Below, one piece after another: positions 44,478 through 52,868 of a DNA stretch of 64,000 nt. Below the pieces are notes generated by a model, which worked only from the letters and a program-made list of their open reading frames with translations, was not told where the DNA came from and did no database searches. Within the stretch, counting starts at the first letter, position 1; each line of letters opens with the position of its first letter. This stretch comes from Thermodesulfobacteriota bacterium. GTDB lineage: Bacteria; Desulfobacterota_D; UBA1144; Nemesobacterales; UBA2774. The stretch covers positions 1 through 64,000 of the forward strand of contig JBFMCV010000005.1 of NCBI GenBank assembly GCA_040754335.1, read 5' to 3'. Both the position numbers and the translations under genes were made by a program.

Positions 44478-44556
44478 GGCCCGACTATAGAACCCGATAA
44501 TACCCGGGTGAACTCCGCTGTTCTTCGCAACTATCCAGGCGATTACAAGCCCGCCC

Positions 44557-45126
44557 TCACTCTTCCGGAGAGGAAAGAGGCCCCGAGCCGTGCGGATTCC
44601 TTGTCCAGACAGTGTCGTTACTCCACCTGATCCTGGTCGCGTCGTTATTCACGTATCCCGTAATGCCGAGTGAGGGGATGTAGAGCTCCCGGCTGCTCTT
44701 GGCGTATCCGTCGCTCGTCTGCCCGTTCTCGTTCGTGATGCTGAACCTCCAGCCGTTGTCATAGACCTGTATGGAGGTCGGGCTGTTATTATGGTACCAG
44801 GTGCCGCTTATATGCGTCTTGCCGCTCGGGTACCTGGTCCAGGTCGTGTTGTTCGACCATGAAATCTGAGTCCCGCCGTTCTGGATGTTGCCGACCACGT
44901 TCCAGCCGGGGACCTTTATCTGCCACGGGTCGATGAAATGCCCTACTGCCCTGTCGCCGTTCTCGTTTATCAATACAACGTGGGTGAAGTCCCTTACGTT
45001 TATATGTGTCTGCATGTTGTTGTGGTACCAGATTCCGCCGATCCCGAAATCCTGGGAAGACGATACAGAGGGCAGGGACAATAATACGGTAAGGAAAAAA
45101 ACCGAAGATGCGAGCGTATTACGCAT
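44557..45126 (-). CDS. Secreted protein with two tandem WYHNN/WSN repeats
   Basis: Unrecognised 189-residue exported protein. It has a signal peptide (SSVFFLTVLLSLPSVSSS-QD) and two repeats of about 70 residues. Each starts G(I/T)WYHNN, has an INENG or TNENGQ turn, a hydrophobic I/V-P.. segment, and ends I.WSN.T.WTR.P. The Trp/Asn-rich beta pattern could bind carbohydrate or water-exposed envelope polymers, but that is speculation. It is convergent with BCCP and upstream of rsmA on the same strand. Confidence 0.75.
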   Translation of the reverse strand: MRNTLASSVFFLTVLLSLPSVSSSQDFGIGGIWYHNNMQTHINVRDFTHVVLINENGDRAVGHFIDPWQIKVPGWNVVGNIQNGGTQISWSNNTTWTRYPSGKTHISGTWYHNNSPTSIQVYDNGWRFSITNENGQTSDGYAKSSRELYIPSLGITGYVNNDATRIRWSNDTVWTRNPHGSGPLSSPEE

Positions 45127-45190
45127 GGTATTAACCCTCCGCGGGAGCGCGATTGATTACTCAGGACGAATTATATAGCCTCACGGGGGC

Positions 45191-46075
45191 TCATTCAATG
45201 CCCTGTGAGCGGCCGGGAATAAGCTCGTCACTATGGCATCGCGCCACCTCCTCCGCGAGCCTGCCGAATTCCTCTATAGTGAGGGTCTCGGCGCGCCTCG
45301 TCCTGTCTATGCCGCACGAGTCGAGCACGCTATCGACGGCTTCTTTGGGCAATAACGAACGCAGTGAATTGCCGAGCATTTTCCTCCTCGATGAAAATGC
45401 GGCCCTCAGCACCCTCTCGTGGAGCCGTTCATCCGAAACAGGAACCCTGGGCCGGAAAAGAGGGACGAACTTGAGCACGACTGAATCGACTTTCGGCTTC
45501 GGCCAGAACGCCGAGGGCGGAACACGGAACAATATTTTAACATCCATGTACGTTTGAATCAGCACCGACAGGGAACCGTATTGCCTGCCTCCGGGTGAAG
45601 CGGTAATCCTCTCCCCGACCTCGAGTTGGAGCATCAGGATGAGGGACGAGAACATTTCCCGGTCTCCGAGAAGCTTTATGAGGACCGGCGTCGAAATGCT
45701 GTACGGGAGATTCGATACGACTTTCATCTTCCTGCCCCTGTAGAAATCACTGTAGTCGAGCTTGAGGCAGTCTCCCTGAATTATTCGCGTATCGGGGTAG
45801 CTTTCCAGGAGCCCGCGCAAGCTGTCTATTACACGTTCGTCCTTCTCTATCGCAACGACCCTCCCGGCCCTCTCCGCAAGCGCAAGCGTGAGCGCTCCCA
45901 TGCCGGGTCCGATTTCAAGAACCTCGTCCTCCCGCGAAATCCCGGCCGACTCGATAATCCTCTCTATCACCCTTTTGTCGGTTATAAAATTCTGACCGAG
46001 GCTCTTTTTCGGAAACGTTTTTCCGCCCTGGAAAAATTCCCTGGGGTTGAATTCTTTTCTTCGTTCGTCCGTCAT
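45191..46075 (-). CDS. rsmA: 16S rRNA dimethyladenosine transferase RsmA (KsgA)
   Basis: Dimethylates A1518 and A1519 of 16S rRNA during 30S maturation. The 294-residue product shows KKSLGQNFITDKRVIERII, SAM motif I VLEIGPGMGALTLAL, VVAIEKDERVID, the catalytic NLPYSISTPVLIKLL, and the C-terminal helical domain with FSSRRKMLGNSLRSL. The N-terminal 20 residues are an extra basic tail. It stands between two same-strand genes with gaps of about 65 and 105 nt. Confidence 0.96.
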   Translation of the reverse strand: MTDERRKEFNPREFFQGGKTFPKKSLGQNFITDKRVIERIIESAGISREDEVLEIGPGMGALTLALAERAGRVVAIEKDERVIDSLRGLLESYPDTRIIQGDCLKLDYSDFYRGRKMKVVSNLPYSISTPVLIKLLGDREMFSSLILMLQLEVGERITASPGGRQYGSLSVLIQTYMDVKILFRVPPSAFWPKPKVDSVVLKFVPLFRPRVPVSDERLHERVLRAAFSSRRKMLGNSLRSLLPKEAVDSVLDSCGIDRTRRAETLTIEEFGRLAEEVARCHSDELIPGRSQGIE

Positions 46076-46180
46076 GCATTACCGTGAAATATGTATGAGG
46101 GGAAGTATAACCATTAACCGCAGGGACTGCATAAACATGCAGAGCTAAATACTCTTCTTCGGGAATGCCGTTTCCTGTCT

Positions 46181-48319
46181 CTAGCTCCCAAGCTCCTCGA
46201 GCGATATGTCCTCGTAGTGCGTTATCTTGTTTTTACCGTGGTTCTTCGATTCGTAGAGCGCACGGTCCGCCTTCTCGATCAGTAATTCCTTACCGTTCGC
46301 ACACTGGGGGTAGGTCGCGATACCGATGCTGAATGAGACGGTTATGTCACGTGAATCCGATTTCAGAGAGACACGTTTCAGCCTGCTCCTGATTTTTTCA
46401 GCGACGGTGATCGATCCCGTTTTATTAGTGTTGGGGAGTATTACCGCGAATTCGTCTCCTCCGTACCTGGCGGGTATATCGACCTTTCTTAAAGTGTCGG
46501 TCAACAGCTCGCCGATCGAGGAAAGTACGGCGTCGCCCGCCTGATGTCCGTACGTATCGTTGATGACCTTCAAATCATCCACATCGAGCAGCAGCAGAGA
46601 AGCCTCCGTCGAGAACCTGTCGGAATGGGCCAGCGTATAGGAGAGCATCTCCTGAAAGTGCCTGTGGTTATATAACCCGGTCAGCCCGTCCCTGATCGCG
46701 AGCTCCTTCACCTTCTGGAAGTTCAGGGACGACGTCATGGACTTGGCCGACTCGCGGCAGATAATCTTTGCGAGGCTTATCTCGCCCTCGTTAAACGGGC
46801 TCTTCGTACGCCGACCTATGACGACACAGCCGAGGACGTCCTGGTCGTTGCTCTCGGCGTCCTGATAGGTCTCGTGGAACGGGTATATAAGGACGGACTT
46901 TATGTTCTTGATGCCGAGAGCGAAGTCGATTTCCTTCCCGAAAACGCTCCTGTATTTAGCCCTGGCCGATATGTCGTCGAAGTGGAAGTGGTTTCCGCTC
47001 TCCGCGACGAGCCCTATGAGCGTATCGCCGTGCGGGATCTCCTTATCGTGGAGATGCTCCTTCATGCCTTCGCTCACCCTTTTAAGACAGCTGTAGCCGC
47101 CCTCCTTATCAACGAGCGATAAGCCGACGAAGTCGGCCTCGAACAGCCTTACAAGCGTGTCGATAATATGATCCAGAATTACGTCCACGTCGCTCGTCGA
47201 ATTGAGCTTCTGGGTAAACTCGTAGAACGAATTCAGCTCCTGCGAGCTGAGATTGATCTTCTCCGAAAGCAGGAACCTGTCTATCGTTTCCACTATTCTG
47301 TCCGATACGAGCGAAACTATCATTTTCTCCTTATCGCCGAACGCGTCCTGCTGCAGGCTGTCGACCACGATCATGCCGAATATGCTTTCTTCGCCTTCCG
47401 GTTTGTCTCTTTCGCCTTTAAAAAAAAGAGGGGTCGCGAGGAGGGATTTGACGGGCACGTTTTTATTATAGTATATGAGATTCTTCCTCACGTTCTTTAT
47501 GCTCGTAATAAGGACCTGGGTCCTGGTCTTGAGCACCCAGCCCAGATACCCTCCGCGGAAGTTAAGCCTCTGTCCCCTGTCTATATAATCCCTGCTCTTG
47601 GATATGAAATCAGCTATGGCGTATAGCCCGTCGTCCATCTTCATATAGAGCACGATGCTGTGGTTGGGCACGAGGTCGCAAAGTATGCTGAGGGAATTCC
47701 TTATTTCGCTCTTGAGCTCCTTCAGGCCTACGGGCTCGCCATTGTCGTCTTTCCCGGTCCCCCCGGATATAAGCGCAGGCAGTACGACCTTCTTCCCCCT
47801 GTTCCTCTGGAATATGTATGAACCCATCCTCTCCGCCGCATTGCCCTTCAGTAAATATCCGATCACCAGAGCCGTGATCATGAGCAGGGAGACCTCGATC
47901 AGCGCGCCCATAGCCGGTTGAAGGGTTATCCGGAGAACCGTTATGATGAATAACGAGAGTATTCCGCCCGGCCATCCGAAACAATAGATCAGTACGGGGA
48001 CAAGCAGAAAGGAGAGGGGGAAGACATCGTTCCCGAAGATCTGTAAAAAGATTTCAAATATAAGCGTATAGAGAATCGAGAACTCGAGCCTTTCAAGGAG
48101 AGGGATATTCGTCGAGCCCGACCTTATGAAATGAAGCGTCCTGTAACCCGCCGTGGAAATCAGAAGCAGGGCTGCAAGAACAGAATAAAAATTGAGCGAA
48201 TGAAAGCTGTTTTTATAAATAAGAATAAATACGAGCGCGGAAAGTAAAAGAATGAACACCTTTCCGAGTAAAAAATTCGAGTACGATATTTTATTCTTTA
48301 AATCTGTATATTTTTTCAC
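46181..48319 (-). CDS. Membrane diguanylate cyclase with GAF domains
   Basis: Makes cyclic di-GMP from two GTP. The 712-residue product has about five or six N-terminal TM helices (15-165), two GAF-like sensory domains (about 205-365 and 380-540), and a GGDEF domain (about 545-705) with the intact active site RYGGDEFAVILP near 617-621. The allosteric I-site RKVD lies five residues before GGDEF, so product feedback inhibition is likely. The GGDEF-typical DGLTGLYNHRHFQ and LLLDVDDLKVINDTYGHQAGD motifs are present. It starts at GTG 48319 and overlaps the ftsB 3' end by 29 nt, with only a weak SD; it is probably coupled to ftsB. Confidence 0.93.
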   Translation of the reverse strand: MKKYTDLKNKISYSNFLLGKVFILLLSALVFILIYKNSFHSLNFYSVLAALLLISTAGYRTLHFIRSGSTNIPLLERLEFSILYTLIFEIFLQIFGNDVFPLSFLLVPVLIYCFGWPGGILSLFIITVLRITLQPAMGALIEVSLLMITALVIGYLLKGNAAERMGSYIFQRNRGKKVVLPALISGGTGKDDNGEPVGLKELKSEIRNSLSILCDLVPNHSIVLYMKMDDGLYAIADFISKSRDYIDRGQRLNFRGGYLGWVLKTRTQVLITSIKNVRKNLIYYNKNVPVKSLLATPLFFKGERDKPEGEESIFGMIVVDSLQQDAFGDKEKMIVSLVSDRIVETIDRFLLSEKINLSSQELNSFYEFTQKLNSTSDVDVILDHIIDTLVRLFEADFVGLSLVDKEGGYSCLKRVSEGMKEHLHDKEIPHGDTLIGLVAESGNHFHFDDISARAKYRSVFGKEIDFALGIKNIKSVLIYPFHETYQDAESNDQDVLGCVVIGRRTKSPFNEGEISLAKIICRESAKSMTSSLNFQKVKELAIRDGLTGLYNHRHFQEMLSYTLAHSDRFSTEASLLLLDVDDLKVINDTYGHQAGDAVLSSIGELLTDTLRKVDIPARYGGDEFAVILPNTNKTGSITVAEKIRSRLKRVSLKSDSRDITVSFSIGIATYPQCANGKELLIEKADRALYESKNHGKNKITHYEDISLEELGS

Positions 48320-48560
48320 CTGTTTTGATCATCCCCAGTTCTTCTCTTATAACTTTCTCCATATATACCTTGTCCGATTTTATCAAATCTATTCTCTTCC
48401 TAAGCTCGTTATTAGCCATTTCCAAGTCCTTTCCCTCTAGCTTTACTTTGTCATTCTCCTTGTGGAGAGCATAAACCTGAGATATTTCCCTGGCGAACAT
48501 ATAGACCAGGAACGAGACGACCGCCAGTATTACGATGATTCTGAATATTAGCCTTTCCAA
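48291..48560 (-). CDS. ftsB: Septum formation initiator FtsB/DivIC family
   Basis: An 89-residue bitopic division protein: one TM helix (about 6-24), then a periplasmic coiled coil (VYALHKENDKVKLEGKDLEMANNELRKRIDLIKSDKVYMEKVIREELGMI) ending in the family motif ELGMIKTGEKIYRF. It forms a complex with FtsL and FtsQ at the septum. It is between the MBL-hydrolase gene (2 nt apart) and the diguanylate cyclase gene (29-nt overlap), so the three form an unusual operon linking division and c-di-GMP signalling. Confidence 0.92.
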   Translation of the reverse strand: MERLIFRIIVILAVVSFLVYMFAREISQVYALHKENDKVKLEGKDLEMANNELRKRIDLIKSDKVYMEKVIREELGMIKTGEKIYRFKE

Positions 48561-48561
48561 T

Positions 48562-49206
48562 TTATAAGATAATCAAATCGCCGGTCAAGAACGGATTCGA
48601 TCTCCTTTCAATACCGATAGTCGTCGAAGGCCCGTGTCCGGGGTGCACTTTATAGGAATCCGGCAGCACCATGAGCTTCGTCTTGATCGAGCGGACGAGC
48701 TCTCTCATGGACGTCCCGCCCGTGAGATCGACCCTGCCCACGCTCCCCGCAAAGAGCGTGTCCCCAGAAATAACCTGATCATCTATGACAAGGCATATGC
48801 TCCCCCAGGTATGACCGGGGGTGTGCAGCACCTTCGCACTGAGATTGCCGATCTCTATCTCATCCCCTTCCTCTATATAACCCTCTATCTCCGGAACGCT
48901 TACGTCGCCGAACTGCGGGAACCTCATCGCGGACTCGGGAAGCGCCTGAAGCACGGGCTCCTCCTCGGGATGGATATAAAATCCCACACCAAGAGCCTCT
49001 TTCACCTCCACCGCACCGGCCACATGGTCTATATGGGTATGCGTATTGACGATCTTTGTGATTTTCAGTCCCGACCTTTTAACCTCATCCAGAATATCGT
49101 CGACCTGCTCCCCCGGATCGACGAGTATAGCCTCTCTCGTCTCCTCGTCCCCGATTATATAGCAGTTGGTAAGAAAAATACCGCCAGGTATGCATTTAAT
49201 TATCAT
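48562..49206 (-). CDS. MBL-fold metallo-hydrolase, glyoxalase II-like
   Basis: A 214-residue metallo-beta-lactamase-fold hydrolase. Metal ligands are visible: THTHIDHVAGA (HxHxDH), His in LHTPGHTWGSICLV, the bridging Asp in SGDTLFAGSVGR and the final His in VHPGHGPSTTIG. This is the short glyoxalase-II-like (YcbL/GloB2) type that lacks the long C-terminal domain. The physiological thioester substrate is unknown. The acylphosphatase gene is 24 nt upstream. Confidence 0.93.
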   Translation of the reverse strand: MIIKCIPGGIFLTNCYIIGDEETREAILVDPGEQVDDILDEVKRSGLKITKIVNTHTHIDHVAGAVEVKEALGVGFYIHPEEEPVLQALPESAMRFPQFGDVSVPEIEGYIEEGDEIEIGNLSAKVLHTPGHTWGSICLVIDDQVISGDTLFAGSVGRVDLTGGTSMRELVRSIKTKLMVLPDSYKVHPGHGPSTTIGIERRSNPFLTGDLIIL

Positions 49207-49230
49207 TCTATTATCAAGTCTCCGCTGTAA

Positions 49231-49506
49231 TTATTCGATAGTGAAATCGGTATATTCATCAATACACGGCTCCCAATCCACCTCGACGCTGGTTACGACT
49301 GCGTGTCTCGGACCCTGATAGGACCAGGCAACGAGCTTTTCGACGTCTTCTCTGGGCCCTTCCGCTACGACCTCGACAGAACCGTCCGGATTATTCCTCA
49401 CCCAGCCCGTCAGTCCGAGCGCCCTCGCTTTATCCATGGCAGATGCCCTGAAGAACACGCCCTGAACTCGCCCTTGGATCCTGAGATGCACTTTGCTTTT
49501 CAACAT
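49231..49506 (-). CDS. acyP: Acylphosphatase
   Basis: Hydrolyses carboxyl-phosphate bonds of acyl phosphates. The 91-residue protein has normal family length and the catalytic pattern [42 protein letters not shown], with the phosphate-binding loop Arg and the catalytic Asn in the NNPDGSV segment. The opening MLKSKVHLR is typical. It is first of the minus-strand series acyP-MBL-ftsB-DGC. Confidence 0.95.
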   Translation of the reverse strand: MLKSKVHLRIQGRVQGVFFRASAMDKARALGLTGWVRNNPDGSVEVVAEGPREDVEKLVAWSYQGPRHAVVTSVEVDWEPCIDEYTDFTIE

Positions 49507-50060
49507 TAGACACGCTCAGATTACCGAAGCACCTATTTTGTGTCAACGAATGAGCAACTCTCGCTCCAATTATCACAAATCCCCATATACTTATGATCTA
49601 ATTTTTAGAATTTCCTTTAATTATACACACTACATTATTTTTGTAAAAAATACCAGTAGGGACAGTCGTCCACACGGGAAATTGCTCATTGTTGTAGATG
49701 TCAAGTAATTCGTGGACAAAAGTTGTCCCATCGGAATACATAAGAAAGCGATATATTATTCTTCTTTTCCTTTCCTGAAATGATCCTGAAACGAGCACAC
49801 ACAGTGTGTTTTATGGTTGTTAAGCAACAACAGTCGCAAATCTAACAATTGTAGAAATTTAGCGTATGTGGAGATTAGAGATCGTATGCCCGCGGGTGCA
49901 CACCCGCACAGAATCCTGGCTAAAATATCTTATTACGGCTACAATCTATCAGTTCCGCCCCGGACCTAACGGGAGTTAAACCCGTTCAACCCTTCGATCC
50001 TTCGTCCTTCGACCCTTCGACTTCGTTCAGGACAGGCTCGCAGATCAGTATTGTCCTTGC

Positions 50061-50312
50061 TCCGTTATTTGGCGAAAGCTGAGGAGTGACGGAGCAATCA
50101 TATATGAGCGCAGATTCTGCGTCTCAGGATGAACGGAGCTCAGGACGGGCGCGGTTCGGGATCGACTCCATCATTTGGCTAAAGCTAAGGAGCGACAGAG
50201 GAATCATATACCAGCGCAGGTTCTGCGCCTCAGGGCAAACGGGTTGGGTGCGGCGTTAGCTAAGCAGATGGGCCTGGGAAGAATCGAATATGAGCGCAGA
50301 TTCTGCGCCGAC
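50061..50312 (+). repeat. Three tandem degenerate repeats with conserved GCGCAG hairpin
   Basis: Units at 50061-50135, 50167-50241 and a shortened one at about 50251-50312. Each contains ATTTGGC(G/T)AAAGCT or a remnant, AATC(G)ATAT, and the hairpin GCGCAG-(A/G)TT-CTGCGY. Spacing is about 106 and then 85-90 bp. The hairpin is better conserved than the rest. Confidence 0.6.
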
Positions 50313-50434
50313 GATTCCGTGAATGTCGGGAAATACAAGCCCTCTCCATTACATGTCATCCGGAGAAATTCCAGCCGCGAATTATTTAACATTTACAATT
50401 GCTAGCCGGTAATAACGGCCTCGGGCGGCTTTGT

Positions 50435-50463
50435 TTGACAGTCAAAATACGAGGGGGTATTTT
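50435..50463 (+). promoter_or_regulatory. Promoter of threonine synthase gene, leaderless geometry
   Basis: Perfect TTGACA (50435-50440), 17-nt spacer, TATTTT (50458-50463). Transcription should start at about 50470-50472, at ATG 50472. The preceding GTTTATCT has no Shine-Dalgarno match. Confidence 0.6.
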
Positions 50464-50471
50464 GTTTATCT

Positions 50472-51809
50472 ATGAGCAATTACAGGGCCTGGTTCAGCTG
50501 TATCGACGAAAATTGCGGGGAAACATACCCTCTCAACGAGATTATTTACCGCTGCAGGAAGTGCGGAAATCTGCTGGAAGTAACCCATGATATCGACACC
50601 CTTAAGGAGAAATCCGCACAGGAATGGAAAAACCTCTTCGATAACCGTTACAGGAAACAGAGCTGGCCCCACGGGAGCTCCGTCTGGGGCAAGAAAGAAT
50701 GGGTATGCCCTTACGTAGACGACGACAATGTGGTGTCCATGTACGAAGGAGCGACCAACCTTTTCTGGGCGGAGAGGTTCGGCGAGCAGATCGGGATGGA
50801 AGATATATGGATAAAGATGTGCGGGAACAGCCATACGGGCTCTTTCAAGGACCTGGGGATGACCGTGCTCGTATCGGTCGTCAATCAGATGATAGCCGAG
50901 GGGAAGGATATTCCGGCCGTGGCCTGCGCGTCCACGGGGGACACATCGGCCGCCCTTGCCGCGTATTGCGCTTCGGCGGGAATACCCGCCATAGTATTCC
51001 TCCCCAAAGACAAGGTCTCCATAGCCCAGCTCGTGCAGCCTATCTCGAACGGCGCGCTTGTTCTGTCGCTGGATACGGACTTCGACGGCTGCATGGAGAT
51101 GGTGCAGAAGGTATGCACGGAGAACAACATATACCTGGCGAATTCAATTAACTCTCTCCGCATCGAAGGGCAAAAGACGATAAGCATAGAGCTATGCCAG
51201 CAGTTCGACTGGGAGGTGCCTGACTGGATCATAATCCCGGGCGGCAACCTGGGAAATATTTCCGCTCTGGGAAAGGGATTCCTAATCATGAAGGAGCTCG
51301 GGCTCATAGACAAGCTCCCGCGCCTCGTGTGCGCTCAGGCCGAGCACGCAAACCCCCTCTACCTAAGCTACCTTAAAAACTTCGAGGAGTTCCACCCCGT
51401 CAAAGCGAAGACAACGCTCGCGAACGCCATACAGATCGGAAACCCGGTGAGCGTAAACAAGGCCATAAGAATAATAAAGGAATTCGACGGCATAGTGGAG
51501 CAGGCAAGCGAAGACGAGCTCTCAAACGCCTGCGCGATCGTCGACAAGACGGGGACGTTCAACTGCCCTCACACCGGAGTCGCTCTCGCGGCGTTCCTCA
51601 AACTCAAGGAGAGAAAGGTGTTCAGGCCTTCCGACAGGATCGTGATAATATCGACTGCGCATGGGTTGAAATTCGTCGAGTTCAAGATCGGCTACCACAA
51701 GGGCGAGCTCGAAGGAGTTTTCTCAAAGTACGCGAACAAGCCTGTCGAGCTCCCGCCTGACTATAACGCCGTGACGGACGCGATATTCAAGGCCATAGGG
51801 AAGCATTGA
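50472..51809 (+). CDS. thrC: Threonine synthase
   Basis: PLP enzyme converting O-phosphohomoserine to threonine. The 445-residue product belongs to the plant/actinobacterial-like class with an N-terminal zinc-ribbon-like segment ([28 protein letters not shown], about 7-36). The PLP-binding lysine lies in [17 protein letters not shown], and the [22 protein letters not shown] substrate loop, the [12 protein letters not shown] glycine loop and the C-terminal [10 protein letters not shown] motif follow. It appears leaderless. No other threonine gene is adjacent. Confidence 0.95.
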   Translation: MSNYRAWFSCIDENCGETYPLNEIIYRCRKCGNLLEVTHDIDTLKEKSAQEWKNLFDNRYRKQSWPHGSSVWGKKEWVCPYVDDDNVVSMYEGATNLFWAERFGEQIGMEDIWIKMCGNSHTGSFKDLGMTVLVSVVNQMIAEGKDIPAVACASTGDTSAALAAYCASAGIPAIVFLPKDKVSIAQLVQPISNGALVLSLDTDFDGCMEMVQKVCTENNIYLANSINSLRIEGQKTISIELCQQFDWEVPDWIIIPGGNLGNISALGKGFLIMKELGLIDKLPRLVCAQAEHANPLYLSYLKNFEEFHPVKAKTTLANAIQIGNPVSVNKAIRIIKEFDGIVEQASEDELSNACAIVDKTGTFNCPHTGVALAAFLKLKERKVFRPSDRIVIISTAHGLKFVEFKIGYHKGELEGVFSKYANKPVELPPDYNAVTDAIFKAIGKH

Positions 51810-51847
51810 AGGCTGCGGTCGAGCGGTAAAAACCGGCGCGCTTATAT

Positions 51848-52732
51848 TCAGCGGTCGCTTCCGAACTTTATCTGGAAATCCACCAAAAAATCGACGCCGG
51901 CGAAATCGCTTATCTCGTCGCTCCCGAAAGGAATCTGCACTCCCGCACCGAAAAAGTACTTTAAACCGCCAAGCCTCACGCCCGGGGTGACATAGACTCC
52001 CGTGACGTTCTTGTCGAAAGAAGTTGATGACGCGAGCAGGAGCTCGAGAAGAAATGAGGTCGAAAAGGGCAGGTTGAATCGGGGCGTTACGCTCGCCGTG
52101 CCGCCGTACTTGATGATGAGCTCCATATCATCGCGACCGGTATCGAACGGGCTCTCGTCTGCGTCCTTGGCGTTCGTCATTATGTCGAAGTCCAGATTGG
52201 CCTGGAATGCTAGCACGTCGCCGCCGATAGCGAACACGCCGTAAGGAACGAACGTATAGGCGTCGTCCGTAAAATAGGCGAAATCGCGGAAGTATGAGCG
52301 AGCGCCGAGAGCCCCGAAGTTATTCCCGGTCGTCGGCAGAATGGCCTCGAATCCGAATGTAAGCGCAGTGCTCGGAGAGTCGAGGAGCGTGTACTTCGTG
52401 CCGACGCCTATGTTACCGAAGTCGTAATCGCCATTTCCGAAGACATCGTCCGTCACGCCCGAAAACGGGAACTTCGCGTAAAGGCCGAATATGTTGTCGT
52501 TCAGATTGAGGTCGGCCCTCAGCTGGTTCATTACGAGAGCGCCGCCTCCGTCGACTGTAGCAATCTCCAGGTTCGCCTTGAGCCCCGTTCTCGTGTAAGG
52601 ATGCTCGAGGAAGAAAGAATAGGGGACATTGCTGCCGAAAGCGCCCGCTATATTCGGAGGCATGAGCATGAACGCGGTCAGGGTCAAAAAAAACGGTACA
52701 AACGCAGCCGATATAATTCTGCTCGCCGTCAT
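51848..52732 (-). CDS. Outer-membrane beta-barrel-like protein, 294 aa
   Basis: Exported protein with a signal peptide (ATG 52732, after AGGAGG; hydrophobic VPFFLTLTAFMLMPP, cleavage near AGA-FG). The longer GTG start at 52753 lies inside the SD and is rejected. The rest alternates polar and hydrophobic residues in strands separated by Gly/Asp/Asn turns, for example NDNIFGLYAKFPFSG, KYTLLDSPSTALTFGFEAILPTTG, FFGAGVQIPFGSDEISDFAGVDFLVDFQIKFG, with a terminal strand at the C-terminus. It fits an outer-membrane porin or transporter-like barrel. No specific function recognised. A related partial protein is at 63533-64000. Confidence 0.75.
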   Translation of the reverse strand: MTASRIISAAFVPFFLTLTAFMLMPPNIAGAFGSNVPYSFFLEHPYTRTGLKANLEIATVDGGGALVMNQLRADLNLNDNIFGLYAKFPFSGVTDDVFGNGDYDFGNIGVGTKYTLLDSPSTALTFGFEAILPTTGNNFGALGARSYFRDFAYFTDDAYTFVPYGVFAIGGDVLAFQANLDFDIMTNAKDADESPFDTGRDDMELIIKYGGTASVTPRFNLPFSTSFLLELLLASSTSFDKNVTGVYVTPGVRLGGLKYFFGAGVQIPFGSDEISDFAGVDFLVDFQIKFGSDR

Positions 52733-52868
52733 TTCGTCTCTGCCTCCTCGCACATTTTGCTAAGATTTTATTATGAGAGTATGAAGATTACAAATTGCAT
52801 CACCCGGCATCGATCCGGCTCGTACCGTATTTGCGCTTAGCAAAAAGCCCCGATAAGTTTCTAGCATT

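Larger units (their letters stand above)
49507..50471. repeat. 965-nt intergenic region, mosaic repeat copy C
   Basis: No gene seen. Modules: CAAGTAATTCGTGGACA (49702-49718); left-end TCGGAATACATAAGAAAGC with CT-rich tail (49731-49768); hairpin-like CACACACAGTGTG (49796-49808); GCACAGAATCCTGGCTAAA (49906-49925); a CCTTCGACCCTTCGA unit (49990-50040); three tandem degenerate units (50061-50312); and right-end CGCGAATTATTTAACATTTACA (50356-50400). The first 150 nt are AT-rich. The threonine synthase promoter ends the region. Confidence 0.7.

Noticed and set aside
50061-50312. CRISPR-like array
   Set aside because: The repeats are degenerate, about 75 bp or longer, with no uniform 25-37-bp unit or spacer pattern, and there are no cas genes.
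50401-50471. T-box or amino-acid riboswitch before thrC
   Set aside because: The promoter places the start at the ATG, leaving no leader in which such an element could lie.
52754-52868. TPP riboswitch before thiE
   Set aside because: The 115-nt gap has no CTGAGA or ACCTGAT-like core and no two-arm fold.
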